64,000 nucleotides of DNA from MVRV01 sp964646755 (lineage in GTDB: Bacteria > Desulfobacterota > Syntrophia > Syntrophales > Smithellaceae), in contig CAZYIE010000007.1 in assembly GCA_964646755.1 (NCBI GenBank), positions 30,955 through 94,954 of the forward strand, read 5' to 3'. Shown in pieces: positions 54,156-63,754 of the stretch. The position numbers and the translations under genes are program-made. Each line of letters opens with the position of its first letter. The stretch's first letter is position 1. The notes beneath the pieces are model-generated. The model saw nothing but the letters and a program-made list of their open reading frames with translations, was not told the origin of the DNA and made no database searches.

Positions 54156-55397
54156 TTAATCTTGTAAAAATATGTGTGCAAACACTTTAGCATCACCCAC
54201 TATATTGTCAATGGGGCAGCTTTCATCAGGTTGATGTGCGTTCAGGCTGCTTTTAGACCATACGGCGGCGGAATAACCTTTTCTCCGGAAATAAGAAGCC
54301 AGTGTTCCGGCGCCGACGCCACCGGTAAATGCTTTGCAACCATAGACATTCCTTATAGCTTCTTCCAGAGCCAACACTACCGGTGACTGAGGGGAAGTCG
54401 GTGGTGGAGATTGCAAGTACATAACCGGAGAAACTTCTATTTGAACTTTGAATTTCTTTTCAATTTTGCCGGTAATAATTTTTATAGCGGTAATAACGTC
54501 TTCCAGTTTGTAATCAGGAAGTACCCGGCAATCAAGATAAAAAACATCTTCGCCGGGAATAGTATTGATGTTGCCGACATTAGGTTCTTTTTTGGTTGCC
54601 TCAAAAGTGCTGGTCTTAGGATCATAAAGGGAATCGGCTTTAGGGAATATTTTTTTAAGTCCCGCAAGCTTTGTAACCAGATGCGATGCGGCGACAAAAG
54701 CATTGTTACCCAGTTGCGGCTTACTGGCATGGCATTGCTTGCCTTTAGTTTTAAAAGATAGCCACAACATGCTTTTTTCGGCAATCTCTATCAATGATCC
54801 TTGAGAATTGCCCGAATCAGGAATAATAATTAAATCATCCCGGCCAAAGAGTTTATCATTGGCAGCCATCACGGAGTAGAGCCCTTTGTGTCCGGATGTT
54901 TCTTCATCGGCAACAAAACCCAAACCTATGGAGTTAGGAGTCGTCAGTCCTTCATCGAGAATGGCCTTTGCTGCAAAAACAGAGGCCACCATATCCTGCT
55001 GATTGTCTTCCACTCCCCGACCGAAAAGATGGCCGTTTTTCACATAAGCGCTATATGGATCATGGCTCCAGAGTTTGATTTCCCCGGGGGGGACGATATC
55101 CAGATGAGTAATGATCCAGATAAATTTAGATTTATTCCTGCCGTCAACGGTAGCCAGAAAATTCGGCCTGGTCTTGGACGTAACCCTTTCATCAGGAGCA
55201 TCATAGTGCTGGAAGTTCTTGAATCCCAGATCAATCAGCCGCTTTTTTAAAAAATTCGCTTTTAGTAATTCACCATCTCCTCCATTTTCCGGCCCGACAG
55301 CAGGAATGGCGGTAAGTCCGATCTGCAGCTCAATCATGGCATCACGGTAAGAGTCAATTCTATCCGTAATCCGCTTAAACAATTTTTTGTCAATCAT
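54156..55397 (-). CDS. M20-family metallopeptidase
   Basis: A 413-aa zinc hydrolase of the ArgE/DapE/ACY1/CPG2 group. Metal ligands are visible in IITHLDIVPPGE (His and Asp), GRGVEDNQQD (bridging Asp) and VADEETSGHKG (catalytic Glu pair), with a late His in LNAHQPDE. It resembles peptidases more than DapE proper. No signal peptide, so cytoplasmic. It lies 8 bases after the M16 gene upstream on the same strand. Confidence 0.88.
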   Translation of the reverse strand: MIDKKLFKRITDRIDSYRDAMIELQIGLTAIPAVGPENGGDGELLKANFLKKRLIDLGFKNFQHYDAPDERVTSKTRPNFLATVDGRNKSKFIWIITHLDIVPPGEIKLWSHDPYSAYVKNGHLFGRGVEDNQQDMVASVFAAKAILDEGLTTPNSIGLGFVADEETSGHKGLYSVMAANDKLFGRDDLIIIPDSGNSQGSLIEIAEKSMLWLSFKTKGKQCHASKPQLGNNAFVAASHLVTKLAGLKKIFPKADSLYDPKTSTFEATKKEPNVGNINTIPGEDVFYLDCRVLPDYKLEDVITAIKIITGKIEKKFKVQIEVSPVMYLQSPPPTSPQSPVVLALEEAIRNVYGCKAFTGGVGAGTLASYFRRKGYSAAVWSKSSLNAHQPDESCPIDNIVGDAKVFAHIFLQD

Positions 55398-55405
55398 ATA
55401 TATCC

Positions 55406-56842
55406 TTAATCTTCCGGAGTTATTAAAACCGGTTGCCCAATACTTGTTAAGGGTTTGCCGATTTTTTTGATATTACCCAAAATCAAAGTATTTATATTTT
55501 TTTTATCCAGATACTTAACGGCAACTTTATGCAAATCGTTAATCTGGATATTTTCAATTTTATTGCGATACATAGAAAGATAATCCACCGGTAAAAGATC
55601 ATATTCACTTTTCATCTGCTGCCAGGCAATTTGCTCGGGTGAAGTGAAAGAAAAAATAAAGCCATTATTTATAGATTTTTTAGCCCATGCGATTTCCCCG
55701 GCTGTAATGGTGTTATCCTGAATGGTTTTCAATACGAAATCGATCAAAGAAAGAGTCTTTAAGGTGGATTCTGTTTTAGTAAAGGCGTAGGCGGCAAAAA
55801 CCCCGTGATCGAACCGAGCTCGGTAAAAACTGCCGGCGCTGTAAGCCAGACCTTCGTTGTTACGAACTGCGCTGAAGATTCGAGAAGGAAAACCGCCACT
55901 ACCAATGATAAAATCAAGAATTGTAAAAGCATAATAATCGGGATTATTTTTGCCGGGCGATAATTGGCCACTGATGATGGTCGATTGAGGAATATCTTTA
56001 TCAACAAAAAAAAGGCCCGGCGGGGAGTTCCGGGGAGGTACTGACAGGCGGCGGACTGCATTTCCCGAAGATTGCCAATTACCAAAAAAACGCTGAATTT
56101 TGCTCACGGCTTCTTCACGAGTGATATCTCCGGTTACGGCAAACATGATATTCTGTGGCTGAAAAAAATCTCCGTGAAATTTAAGCAGATCGCCCCTGTC
56201 AATATTTTTCAGAGATTTTGCCGAGGTAAATCTGCCCCGGGGATTATCGCGATAGATCAGCCGGTTGAATTCACGCACGGCGAGCTTCTGCGGATCGTCT
56301 TTGATTCTTCGCAGTTCTTCGTTTTTCAATCCTTTGGCCAGATCAACCTTATTTTGTTCAAAGGCGGGCATAATTAAAATTTGCGATAACAGATCAAGCC
56401 CTCGGTCAATATCCTTATTTAATGTAGAAAAATCGATCTGAGCAGAGTCCAGAGCCACGGTGATGGAAGGAGTTGCTGCTATAAAATCGAACGAATTGTC
56501 AATCTCATTGCTGCTTAATTTTTGCGTACCTCCGATTCTCATCACGGAAGCGGTTAATTCGGCAACACCTTCTTTACCTGCGGGATCAAACATTGTTCCG
56601 GTCTTGATGAGGGCATTGATTGTGACTAACGGCAACTCATGATCTTCCAGAATATACAAAACAATCCCATTTTTCAGAACGATGCGTTCGGCCTCAGGCA
56701 AGTTAAATTGCAGTGACGGATAACGTAGCTTATCGGGAGCAGACAAAGGAGAGGCGGCAGCACCCGGCAAAACCGGTGTGCCGATAAATATAACTAGCAG
56801 AAAGGCCAATATCAGGTATAAGTTAAATATTTTCGGTATCAT
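55406..56842 (-). CDS. M16-family peptidase-like protein lacking the zinc motif
   Basis: A 478-aa exported protein with a signal peptide and two M16-type domains. At the position of HxxEH it reads GVAELTASVMRIGGTQ, so the zinc ligands are missing and it cannot be the catalytic subunit. It should form a heterodimer with the active M16 protein encoded just upstream (12 bases), as in mitochondrial-processing-peptidase-like pairs. The C-terminal domain is well kept (LNPEQ-like FTSPEQIAWQQMKSEYDL). Confidence 0.85.
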   Translation of the reverse strand: MIPKIFNLYLILAFLLVIFIGTPVLPGAAASPLSAPDKLRYPSLQFNLPEAERIVLKNGIVLYILEDHELPLVTINALIKTGTMFDPAGKEGVAELTASVMRIGGTQKLSSNEIDNSFDFIAATPSITVALDSAQIDFSTLNKDIDRGLDLLSQILIMPAFEQNKVDLAKGLKNEELRRIKDDPQKLAVREFNRLIYRDNPRGRFTSAKSLKNIDRGDLLKFHGDFFQPQNIMFAVTGDITREEAVSKIQRFFGNWQSSGNAVRRLSVPPRNSPPGLFFVDKDIPQSTIISGQLSPGKNNPDYYAFTILDFIIGSGGFPSRIFSAVRNNEGLAYSAGSFYRARFDHGVFAAYAFTKTESTLKTLSLIDFVLKTIQDNTITAGEIAWAKKSINNGFIFSFTSPEQIAWQQMKSEYDLLPVDYLSMYRNKIENIQINDLHKVAVKYLDKKNINTLILGNIKKIGKPLTSIGQPVLITPED

Positions 56843-56854
56843 ATAATATTAAGT

Positions 56855-58351
56855 TTAATCTTTCGTTTTATTTAATTGGGCGACTGTGCGGTTATCTTTA
56901 TTAAAATATAGATTAACTGCATTGGAAATATCGCTTTGAGAAACCTGATCAATAACATTTAAATAATTGGCAAAATATTTGTAATTACCCAGTAGAACTT
57001 CATAATAAGATAAAATTGAAGCTATCTCGGAATTCGAATCCAGACTCCTAATGTATGCCATTCTTAAATGGTTCTTTGCTTTGGTAAGTTCTGTTAACGA
57101 TACCGGTTCAGTTTTTATCTTTTCTATTTCCCGAAGAATAGCCTCTTCAAGTTGAGAATTGGTATGAGGAAAGCGCGGCTGGGCGGATATGACAAAAATA
57201 TTGGGGTATCTGGTTCCCGGAGTGCCGTTGGATGCACTGATGCTTTTGGCAATTCCCATTTCCGTTACCAGCAATTTGTACAACCGGCTGGTGCGTCCTT
57301 TGGTAAGAATTGTTTCCAGAACATCGAGCACATAGTCATCATAAGATGGTGCTGTTGGTTTGTGATAGCCGATAAGCAACATCGGATTAGAATCAAAGTT
57401 TACCGTTACTCTTCTTTCCGCGGTTTGCTTAGGTTCCACAGGGATTACAGAAGGTTTTCCTTTTAGCGCGGGAATGTTGCCAAAATATTTTTCTATTAAT
57501 TTTATGGTTCCGTCAGGCTTGATATCGCCGACAACGGCAATTACAATGCTTTCCGGCGTTTTGTATTTTTGAAATATTTTCGTTACAGAGCTTGGGCTCA
57601 GATTAATCATGTCCTGGGTCCATCCCAGGATCGGTCTTCCGTAAGGATGAATTTTATAAGCTGTAGAGAGAAATTGCTCATATAATTTGCCCTGAGGATC
57701 GGTTTCCACTCTCTGGCGCCTCTCTTCCATAATTACATCGCGTTCGGTGTAAAATTCCCGAAAAACCGGGTTCATTAAGCGATCGGATTCAATCCTTGCC
57801 CAGAGTTCAATTTTATTAGCAGGAAGGCTGACTTGATAAGTAGTTACATCCTGCCCGGTCGAAGCATTCATATCCAGGCCGCCGTTTTCTGTGTAGAGCC
57901 GGTCTATTTCATTAGGGATAAGAAATTTTTTATGCTGTTTTTGCAGCTTGCTTAACTTTGTCGTGAGCTTTTGAATTATCTGCGTATCAGCCTTTTGTCC
58001 ACGGCGCCTTTCTTTATCCAGAGCATTGCCGGTCTTTTCTATTGCCGATAGTATCTTTTTTTCGCGCGCGTAATTTTTTGTTCCGAGAGTTGTGGTTCCC
58101 TTGAACATCATGTGTTCCAGAAAATGGGCGGCGCCGCTCTCGCCTTCAGTTTCATCAACAGCACCAACACGGTGCCGAATGTAAAGAGAAACAGTGGGGC
58201 TTATATTCCTCTCCAACATCAGGACGGTCAGGCCATTTTTTAATTTTACTTTGATAACCTTCTTTTCCAGATCAAAACCATAAGAATTACCGGAAATATT
58301 TAAAAATATCAGCAAAGTAAAAAATATTTTTAGCAGTTTATTCTGTTTCAT
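56855..58351 (-). CDS. M16-family zinc metallopeptidase, active subunit
   Basis: A 498-aa exported peptidase. A signal peptide (cleavage near NSYGFD) is followed by the inverted zinc motif AAHFLEHMMFKGT with both His and the catalytic Glu. The downstream Glu ligand fits YTERDVIMEERRQR. A Lys/Arg/Gln-rich insert (about 90-150, with KLTTKLSKLQKQHKK) separates the motif from the rest and is probably a helical hairpin. It pairs with the zinc-less subunit downstream. The substrate is unknown. Confidence 0.9.
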   Translation of the reverse strand: MKQNKLLKIFFTLLIFLNISGNSYGFDLEKKVIKVKLKNGLTVLMLERNISPTVSLYIRHRVGAVDETEGESGAAHFLEHMMFKGTTTLGTKNYAREKKILSAIEKTGNALDKERRRGQKADTQIIQKLTTKLSKLQKQHKKFLIPNEIDRLYTENGGLDMNASTGQDVTTYQVSLPANKIELWARIESDRLMNPVFREFYTERDVIMEERRQRVETDPQGKLYEQFLSTAYKIHPYGRPILGWTQDMINLSPSSVTKIFQKYKTPESIVIAVVGDIKPDGTIKLIEKYFGNIPALKGKPSVIPVEPKQTAERRVTVNFDSNPMLLIGYHKPTAPSYDDYVLDVLETILTKGRTSRLYKLLVTEMGIAKSISASNGTPGTRYPNIFVISAQPRFPHTNSQLEEAILREIEKIKTEPVSLTELTKAKNHLRMAYIRSLDSNSEIASILSYYEVLLGNYKYFANYLNVIDQVSQSDISNAVNLYFNKDNRTVAQLNKTKD

Positions 58352-58577
58352 TATTATTTATCTCATTTTTTTGTTTTGAAGGAAATACCCGGAAGAATAA
58401 GTAGATCAGACCGGAGAGACAGACCAGAATTAGAAGAGAAGATGAAAAGAAGTACATGACAAATTCCACGGGGTTTTTTAATTGATAACAACCAATCAAT
58501 GTGTTGATTCCAATGATTAAGAAAAATAAAGAAAGAATTAACACAGCAACATTTCTAATCCAGATAAAAATAGTCAT
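58338..58577 (-). CDS. Small two-helix membrane protein, function unknown
   Basis: A 79-aa protein with two hydrophobic helices (about 8-30 and 40-66) and a charged tail. It overlaps the start of the M16 gene by 14 bases, so it is probably part of that operon. No family recognised. Confidence 0.6.
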   Translation of the reverse strand: MTIFIWIRNVAVLILSLFFLIIGINTLIGCYQLKNPVEFVMYFFSSSLLILVCLSGLIYLFFRVFPSKQKNEINNNETE

Positions 58578-58592
58578 TATTATAGTCCGAGT

Positions 58593-59936
58593 TCAATTTT
58601 CCCGCAGCAACATTTTTAATTCATTATATACAGCAACGCTAAAATCATTGTTCCGGCAGGGCAGCAATGAGTTGTTATGATATAGTGGTTCGCTCTGAAT
58701 GTCAAAGGGTGATAATGCCACAGCCTCATCCCACATTTTTGTGCCGGGAATGGGTGAATATTCCGCCAGTATTGGTTTTGCGCCGCACATCCGGACAAAC
58801 TCAATGCTGTCAATCACTTCCGCCGCTCTTTGGCTGGGCAAGCCGCAGAGTAAATATATTCCGATTTCATCTGTAGAATAACCGGCACTTTTAAGAAACT
58901 TTACAGCACTCTTTAGTTCTTCGTTTTTAACTTTCCCGCCGGTTTCCATTTGACGTTTAAAATCAGATGTTTCAAAGCCGAAACGAATAGTTTTAAAACC
59001 CGAAGCATACAGCAACTGACTTATCTCTTTGTCTATTTCCCGCAAATGCAATCCGTTAGGGCAGTGGAAGTTACAGGATAAATTTCTTCTTTCAACTTCC
59101 CTGAGCAATACTATAATCATTTCTGCGGAATTGAACAGCAGGGCATCATCGTAAAAAGTAAAGTTCTTGACGCCGAAATTCTTCTGCCAGTATTCAATTT
59201 CATCAACAACTTTCAGCGGATCCCGCTGGCGAAATTTATCGTTAAAAACATGCGAAGCGCAGTAGCTGCAACTAAACGGACAGCCACGAGAGGTAGCAAT
59301 CGGTACCTGTTCGAGAAGGCCTACTAAATCAAATGCAGGGTAGGGGAGCGTATCAAGATTATCCATATCCGGCTCGAAAGATGGCTGTTCATCAAATAAA
59401 TCCGTCATCAGTTGGAAAATTTGTTTTTCACCACCTCCGCTGATGACATAATCAGCCCCGGAGTATTTAACGGCATGGTCGTAACATAAAGTTGCGTATT
59501 TGCCTCCTAGCACAATGGGAACATTCGGCAATACTTCTTTGATTATTTTAATTGCCTCGAAAACTCCAGGATACCAATAGGTCATCAGCGAAGTAATTAA
59601 AACGATATCGGCATCCGGATGCGAGCCAAGCTCTTGACGGAAAATATCCGGCGTTATTCCATAGCGGCAGTAATTTCGGGATATCATTTTTAATTTTTCC
59701 GGTTTTTCTATAATCTGCCGGAAGAATTTACCGTCACCGTAGACGTGGCGTTGTGGCTTTTTGACCGTAGCTTTCATGGCAGGATGATAAGGATCGAGGC
59801 AGTCAATGAAATTTATTTTATGGTTGTTCCGGCGCAGCAGAGAACCTATATATAAAAGTCCCAGGGGTTTTAGCCAGAAATCGTATGCTGCAAAATCGTA
59901 AATCCAGGGGTTGATCAAAATGATATTCTTGCTCAT
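58593..59936 (-). CDS. B12-binding-domain radical SAM protein
   Basis: A 447-aa protein. An N-terminal cobalamin-binding-like domain (NIILINPWIYDFAAYDFWLK and PNVPIVLGGKYATLC) precedes a radical SAM core with the cluster motif TSRGCPFSCSYC. Later barrel segments are FRFGFETSDFKRQMETGGK-like. The usual B12-ligand His motif is not obvious, as in many members. I chose ATG 59936, one base after the PilT-like stop; the frame is open upstream to 60059 but that overlaps the other gene. Reaction unknown. Confidence 0.8.
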   Translation of the reverse strand: MSKNIILINPWIYDFAAYDFWLKPLGLLYIGSLLRRNNHKINFIDCLDPYHPAMKATVKKPQRHVYGDGKFFRQIIEKPEKLKMISRNYCRYGITPDIFRQELGSHPDADIVLITSLMTYWYPGVFEAIKIIKEVLPNVPIVLGGKYATLCYDHAVKYSGADYVISGGGEKQIFQLMTDLFDEQPSFEPDMDNLDTLPYPAFDLVGLLEQVPIATSRGCPFSCSYCASHVFNDKFRQRDPLKVVDEIEYWQKNFGVKNFTFYDDALLFNSAEMIIVLLREVERRNLSCNFHCPNGLHLREIDKEISQLLYASGFKTIRFGFETSDFKRQMETGGKVKNEELKSAVKFLKSAGYSTDEIGIYLLCGLPSQRAAEVIDSIEFVRMCGAKPILAEYSPIPGTKMWDEAVALSPFDIQSEPLYHNNSLLPCRNNDFSVAVYNELKMLLREN

Positions 59937-59937
59937 C

Positions 59938-61209
59938 TTATTTATTTTTGACGCCGTTATTTTCTGGTTTTCCATCCTCCGATTGGTCGTACTGGGCAAT
60001 AATATCTTTGAGTTCCATGTCATCATTGTCTTCCAGAATGACGTAGGGCAGTCCATCATCGTCTTTCAGAGCCAATGATGGAATCTTGTAGGCATCATCA
60101 ACCGAGGCTGTATAAACTACGTCCTGAACGGCATTGGGATCAATCAACGAGGAAATGTAATCTGTTTCTTTGGAGGAATCCGCCCCCATCCCAAAGCTTT
60201 TATAGGGATGGTTAAACGATGTCAGGTTGTTGATGAACTCTTTCTTGTAAAGGTCCATGGTGAACATGCCTTCATTCCTGCTGGTGAGCATGGTTGTTTC
60301 TAATTGGGTAAGTTTGTTCTCCCTAATACTGCTCCGCACTGATGAAGAACCGCGAGTTATCGATAGCATCGGTACTCGAAAACCTGCCTTCTCAATAAAA
60401 GTAAGTTGTTGAACAATTAGCCAGGAAAGCGTTGAGGCAAACTGGTAGCGAATAACATCCTGGTTTTCACCCGATACACAATTATTGATACGGTAGATGG
60501 CATCTTCCGCATCAGTGGCGTGCAGAGTCCCGAAAACAAGATGCCCGGACTCGGCGGCATTGAGGGTGAGGCGGATTGTGTCCGGTTCCCGTAATTCTCC
60601 GACAAAAATCACGTCAGGGTTTTCCCGTAGAACATCCAGCAGCCCCTGGTTAAAAGACGGCACATGAATGCCGACTTCGCGCTGTTCAATAAAGGCTTTT
60701 TTGGGTTTAAAACGGTATTCGATGGGGTCTTCAATCGTTATGATATGCACAGGTCTAGTACGATTAATGTCTTCAATAATAGCCGCGACAGTGGTAGATT
60801 TGCCTGATCCCGTGCTTCCGCAGACAAGAACCAGTCCGGACTTCAGATCACGAATCTGATTAAGCGAGGGATGCAGGTTAAGTGAAGTTATATCCGGAAT
60901 CGTTTCGGGGAGAAGACGGATGGCCAAACTTAATCCCCTTGTGGTATAAAAAGCATTGATCCTTACTCTGACGTGATTGAATGAAATGGCATAATCGACC
61001 GACCATCTTTTCCGTAGAGTCAGCAACTGCCGTTCGCTCAACATTTCTTTAACCATAGTGTCAATATCGGTGTGCGACCATTTTACATTTTTATCGAAAT
61101 GGATGATCCCGTCACTGCGAAAAATCAAGGGAAAGCCTCCGGTAATGTGTAGGTCGGAAATTCTCTGCTTGATGGCGGCAAGAATCAAATCTGTAAAGCG
61201 TTTGTTCAT
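59938..61209 (-). CDS. PilT/PilU-type pilus ATPase
   Basis: A 423-aa secretion/retraction ATPase. Landmarks are ISDLHITGGFPLIFRSDG near the start, Walker A CGSTGSGKSTT near residue 128, the Asp box IITIEDPIEY, VGELREPDTIRL (Walker B region) and HLVFGTLHATDAEDAI. After the ATPase core there is an acidic tail of about 90 residues not typical of PilT. It is 50 kb from the msh locus and may power retraction of that pilus. ATG 61209 has AGAGG upstream; the start at 61266 does not. Confidence 0.87.
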   Translation of the reverse strand: MNKRFTDLILAAIKQRISDLHITGGFPLIFRSDGIIHFDKNVKWSHTDIDTMVKEMLSERQLLTLRKRWSVDYAISFNHVRVRINAFYTTRGLSLAIRLLPETIPDITSLNLHPSLNQIRDLKSGLVLVCGSTGSGKSTTVAAIIEDINRTRPVHIITIEDPIEYRFKPKKAFIEQREVGIHVPSFNQGLLDVLRENPDVIFVGELREPDTIRLTLNAAESGHLVFGTLHATDAEDAIYRINNCVSGENQDVIRYQFASTLSWLIVQQLTFIEKAGFRVPMLSITRGSSSVRSSIRENKLTQLETTMLTSRNEGMFTMDLYKKEFINNLTSFNHPYKSFGMGADSSKETDYISSLIDPNAVQDVVYTASVDDAYKIPSLALKDDDGLPYVILEDNDDMELKDIIAQYDQSEDGKPENNGVKNK

Positions 61210-61337
61210 ATAATATGCCTCTTTGTTTGTTTTACGGAGAATAGGAGAAAAGGTGTTCGGCGTCAAGTAGAAAAGATTGTTTTAAAAATCCTTAAATTCC
61301 AGATAAAATAACAATTAAAAAATATCAGAGAAATGAC

Positions 61338-61366
61338 TTGAATAGACTGAATTTTGTTGCTAGCAT
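61338..61366 (+). promoter_or_regulatory. Candidate promoter for dtd
   Basis: TTGAAT (61338-61343) and TAGCAT (61361-61366) have 17-base spacing in the divergent region between the PilT-like gene and dtd. Confidence 0.4.
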
Positions 61367-61392
61367 GCGCACAGTTTAAGGCGAGATCATCA

Positions 61393-61846
61393 ATGCGCGC
61401 AGTAATTCAGAGAGTCAACAGGGCAAGCGTCAAAATTCACAACAAAGAAATCTCCTCGATCAACGAAGGGATACTTGTATTGTTAGGTATTGAAAAAGAA
61501 GACTCAAAATCTGACGCTGATTATATTCTGGATAAAACTATTAATCTGCGTATCTTTGAGGACGAGCAAAGCAAGATGAATCGTTCTTTGCTTGATGTCG
61601 GCGGAGAAATGATGGTGGTCTCACAATTTANNNNNNNNNNTGGGGGATTGTACCAAAGGCCGTCGGCCTTCATTTTTCCGGGCGGAAGAGCCAGTACTGG
61701 CCAATGTGCTATATGAATATTTCATTATGGAAGGCACCGCAAAAATACAAAAGCTGGCTTGTGGAAAATTTCAGGAAATGATGCAAATTGAACTGGTCAA
61801 TAACGGACCGGTGACTATATTGCTGGACAGTAAAAAGAAATGTTAA
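61393..61846 (+). CDS. dtd: D-aminoacyl-tRNA deacylase, broken by a gap
   Basis: The enzyme that removes D-amino acids wrongly attached to tRNA. It starts MRAVIQRVNRASVKIHNKEI and reaches the first active-site motif SQF just before the N run. After the gap the correct frame reads GDCTKGRRPSFFRAEEP and ends with NNGPVTILLDS, the second motif, then TAA at 61846. Matching to the SQFTLxGDC family motif suggests about 6 bases are really missing, not 10. The product would be about 149 aa, normal for Dtd. Confidence 0.92.
61631..61640. other. Assembly gap (10 N)
   Basis: Ten N inside dtd. The filler breaks the frame; a gap of about 6 bases would restore the conserved motif. Confidence 0.99.
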
Positions 61847-61853
61847 AGGGATA

Positions 61854-62315
61854 ATGGATAGTTGTGATATCAAAATAGACAAAGAAGGTACCTGGTACTA
61901 TCGTGGGGCGCATATGTTCCGCAAAGATATATTGTGCATTTTTTTTGAAAATCTTAAAATTGACGAATGCGGCAAATATCTCATAGAATTAGGTGAAGAG
62001 ATCTGTTATCTGGATGTCGAAGACACGGCTTTTGTCGTAGCGGCAGTTTATAAGAACAAACAGGAGGGGAACATTAAAGATCAAATTGATGTTCTGTTGA
62101 CTGATGATTCATTGGAAAGATTAGATTTAAGCACGTTACATGTGGGTAAGGACAATGTCCTTTATTGCGCGGTGAAAAACAGAAAATTTCCAGCCAGGTT
62201 TTCCCGTAACAGTTACTATCAATTGGCCCAGTTTATTGAACAAGAAGAAAAAGAAAATTGTTTTTTCATCAGCTTGAACGATGAAAAATATTGTATAAAT
62301 AACAATACAGTATAA
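61854..62315 (+). CDS. DUF1285-like protein
   Basis: A 153-aa protein of unknown function. The start DIKIDKEGTWYYRGAHMFRKDI and the later YLDVEDTAFVV fit the DUF1285 pattern (basic residue, WYYRG, then an acidic VEDxxF strand). It lies 7 bases after dtd and its stop overlaps the ATG-containing leader of guaB. No signal peptide or membrane segment. Confidence 0.65.
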   Translation: MDSCDIKIDKEGTWYYRGAHMFRKDILCIFFENLKIDECGKYLIELGEEICYLDVEDTAFVVAAVYKNKQEGNIKDQIDVLLTDDSLERLDLSTLHVGKDNVLYCAVKNRKFPARFSRNSYYQLAQFIEQEEKENCFFISLNDEKYCINNNTV

Positions 62316-62329
62316 TGACGGAGGTAATA

Positions 62330-63745
62330 ATGCTTGACGATGTAGTTAAAGATGCTCTGACTTTTGATGATCTCCTGCTCCTGCCCGCAGATTCCGATAT
62401 TTTACCGCGGGACGTAGATACATCTACTTTATTAACAAAAAATATTAAGTTGAATATCCCGATAGTTTCCGCGGCAATGGATACTGTTACGGAATCTCGT
62501 ACGGCCATCTGCATGGCTCAGGAAGGAGGAATCGGCATAATTCATCGGAACATGAGCATTGAACGTCAGACCGTTGAGGTTGATCGTGTTAAAAAATCGG
62601 AAAGCGGAATGATTGTTGATCCCATCACCATTGAGCCTGATCGCAAAGTCAGAGATGCTCTGGAGTTAATGAATAAATATTCAATATCCGGCGTCCCTGT
62701 AGTAAAAAAGGGGAAACTGGTTGGTATTCTAACTAATCGCGATTTGCGATTTGAAGAAAACATGGATCAAACTGTATTTAATGTGATGACCAAAGAAAAC
62801 CTGGTTACGGTTTCCGCCAATATTTCTCTGGAAGATTCCAAGAAGCTGCTGCACAAGCATCGTATTGAAAAATTGCTGGTTGTTGATGATGAATACCGAT
62901 TAAAAGGTCTCATTACAATTAAAGACATAGAGAAGATTCGCAAGTATCCCAATGCCTGTAAAGATTCTTTTGGCCGACTGCGCGTCGGTGCTGCCGTCGG
63001 TATTATTGACCGGGAACCGAGAATAGAAGCATTATTGGCCGCCGGAGCAGACGTGATTTGCATCGACACCTCACATGGCCATTCCGGCGGAGTCATCAAA
63101 GCCATTAAAGCAACAAAAGCTGCTTTCCCCAAATGTGAATTAATAGCCGGCAACGTGGCAACTCTTGACGGAATCGGTCCCGGTTCCATTTGCACCACCC
63201 GCGTTATTGCCGGTGTAGGTGTTCCGCAAATGTCAGCAATTCGCGATGCCTGTAAAGTTGCCGCCAAACATGGAATTCCGGTAATCGCTGACGGTGGCAT
63301 CAAATATTCCGGTGATATTGTTAAAGCAATTGGTTGCGGGGCTCATAGTATAATGATTGGTGGTTTGTTTGCCGGTACAGAAGAAAGTCCTGGTGAAACT
63401 ATATTATTCCAGGGTAGAAGCTATAAAGTTTACCGTGGGATGGGTTCAATAGAAGCCATGAAGATGGGTAGCCGTGATCGCTATTATCAGGATGATATCG
63501 AAGGACCGCTTAAACTAGTTCCTGAAGGAATCGAAGGAAGAGTTCCTTACCGCGGTTCGGTAGCATCTGTCACCCACCAGCTCATTGGAGGTCTTCGTGC
63601 CTCTATGGGCTACGTCGGAGGCGAAACCATTGCTGAGCTACAGCTCAAGGGCAAGTTTGTTCGCATCACCGCAGCAGGACTCAAGGAGTCTCACCCTCAC
63701 GATGTTCAGATGACCATCGAGGCTCCCAACTACGGCACTCGCTAG
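62330..63745 (+). CDS. guaB: IMP dehydrogenase, probably chimeric at its 3' end
   Basis: The first step of GMP synthesis: IMP to XMP with NAD. The 471-aa product has the expected TIM barrel, two CBS domains (about 90-200) and the catalytic loop GPGSICTTRVIAGVGVPQ with the active Cys. The flap EGIEGRVPYRG is followed by a C-terminal stretch (HQLIGGLRASMGYVGGETI, then FVRITAAGLKESHPHDVQM) that reads like actinobacterial GuaB. Base and codon use also change near 63550-63570. GGAGG lies 5 bases before ATG 62330. The joined protein looks whole, but probably not from one genome. Confidence 0.85.
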   Translation: MLDDVVKDALTFDDLLLLPADSDILPRDVDTSTLLTKNIKLNIPIVSAAMDTVTESRTAICMAQEGGIGIIHRNMSIERQTVEVDRVKKSESGMIVDPITIEPDRKVRDALELMNKYSISGVPVVKKGKLVGILTNRDLRFEENMDQTVFNVMTKENLVTVSANISLEDSKKLLHKHRIEKLLVVDDEYRLKGLITIKDIEKIRKYPNACKDSFGRLRVGAAVGIIDREPRIEALLAAGADVICIDTSHGHSGGVIKAIKATKAAFPKCELIAGNVATLDGIGPGSICTTRVIAGVGVPQMSAIRDACKVAAKHGIPVIADGGIKYSGDIVKAIGCGAHSIMIGGLFAGTEESPGETILFQGRSYKVYRGMGSIEAMKMGSRDRYYQDDIEGPLKLVPEGIEGRVPYRGSVASVTHQLIGGLRASMGYVGGETIAELQLKGKFVRITAAGLKESHPHDVQMTIEAPNYGTR

Positions 63746-63754
63746 GAAAAAGCC

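Noticed and set aside
62767..63303. A 178-codon open frame on the minus strand inside guaB
   Set aside because: It is a shadow of the conserved guaB coding frame. Its product is rich in Pro, Ser and Arg with no family signature, and there is no ribosome site.
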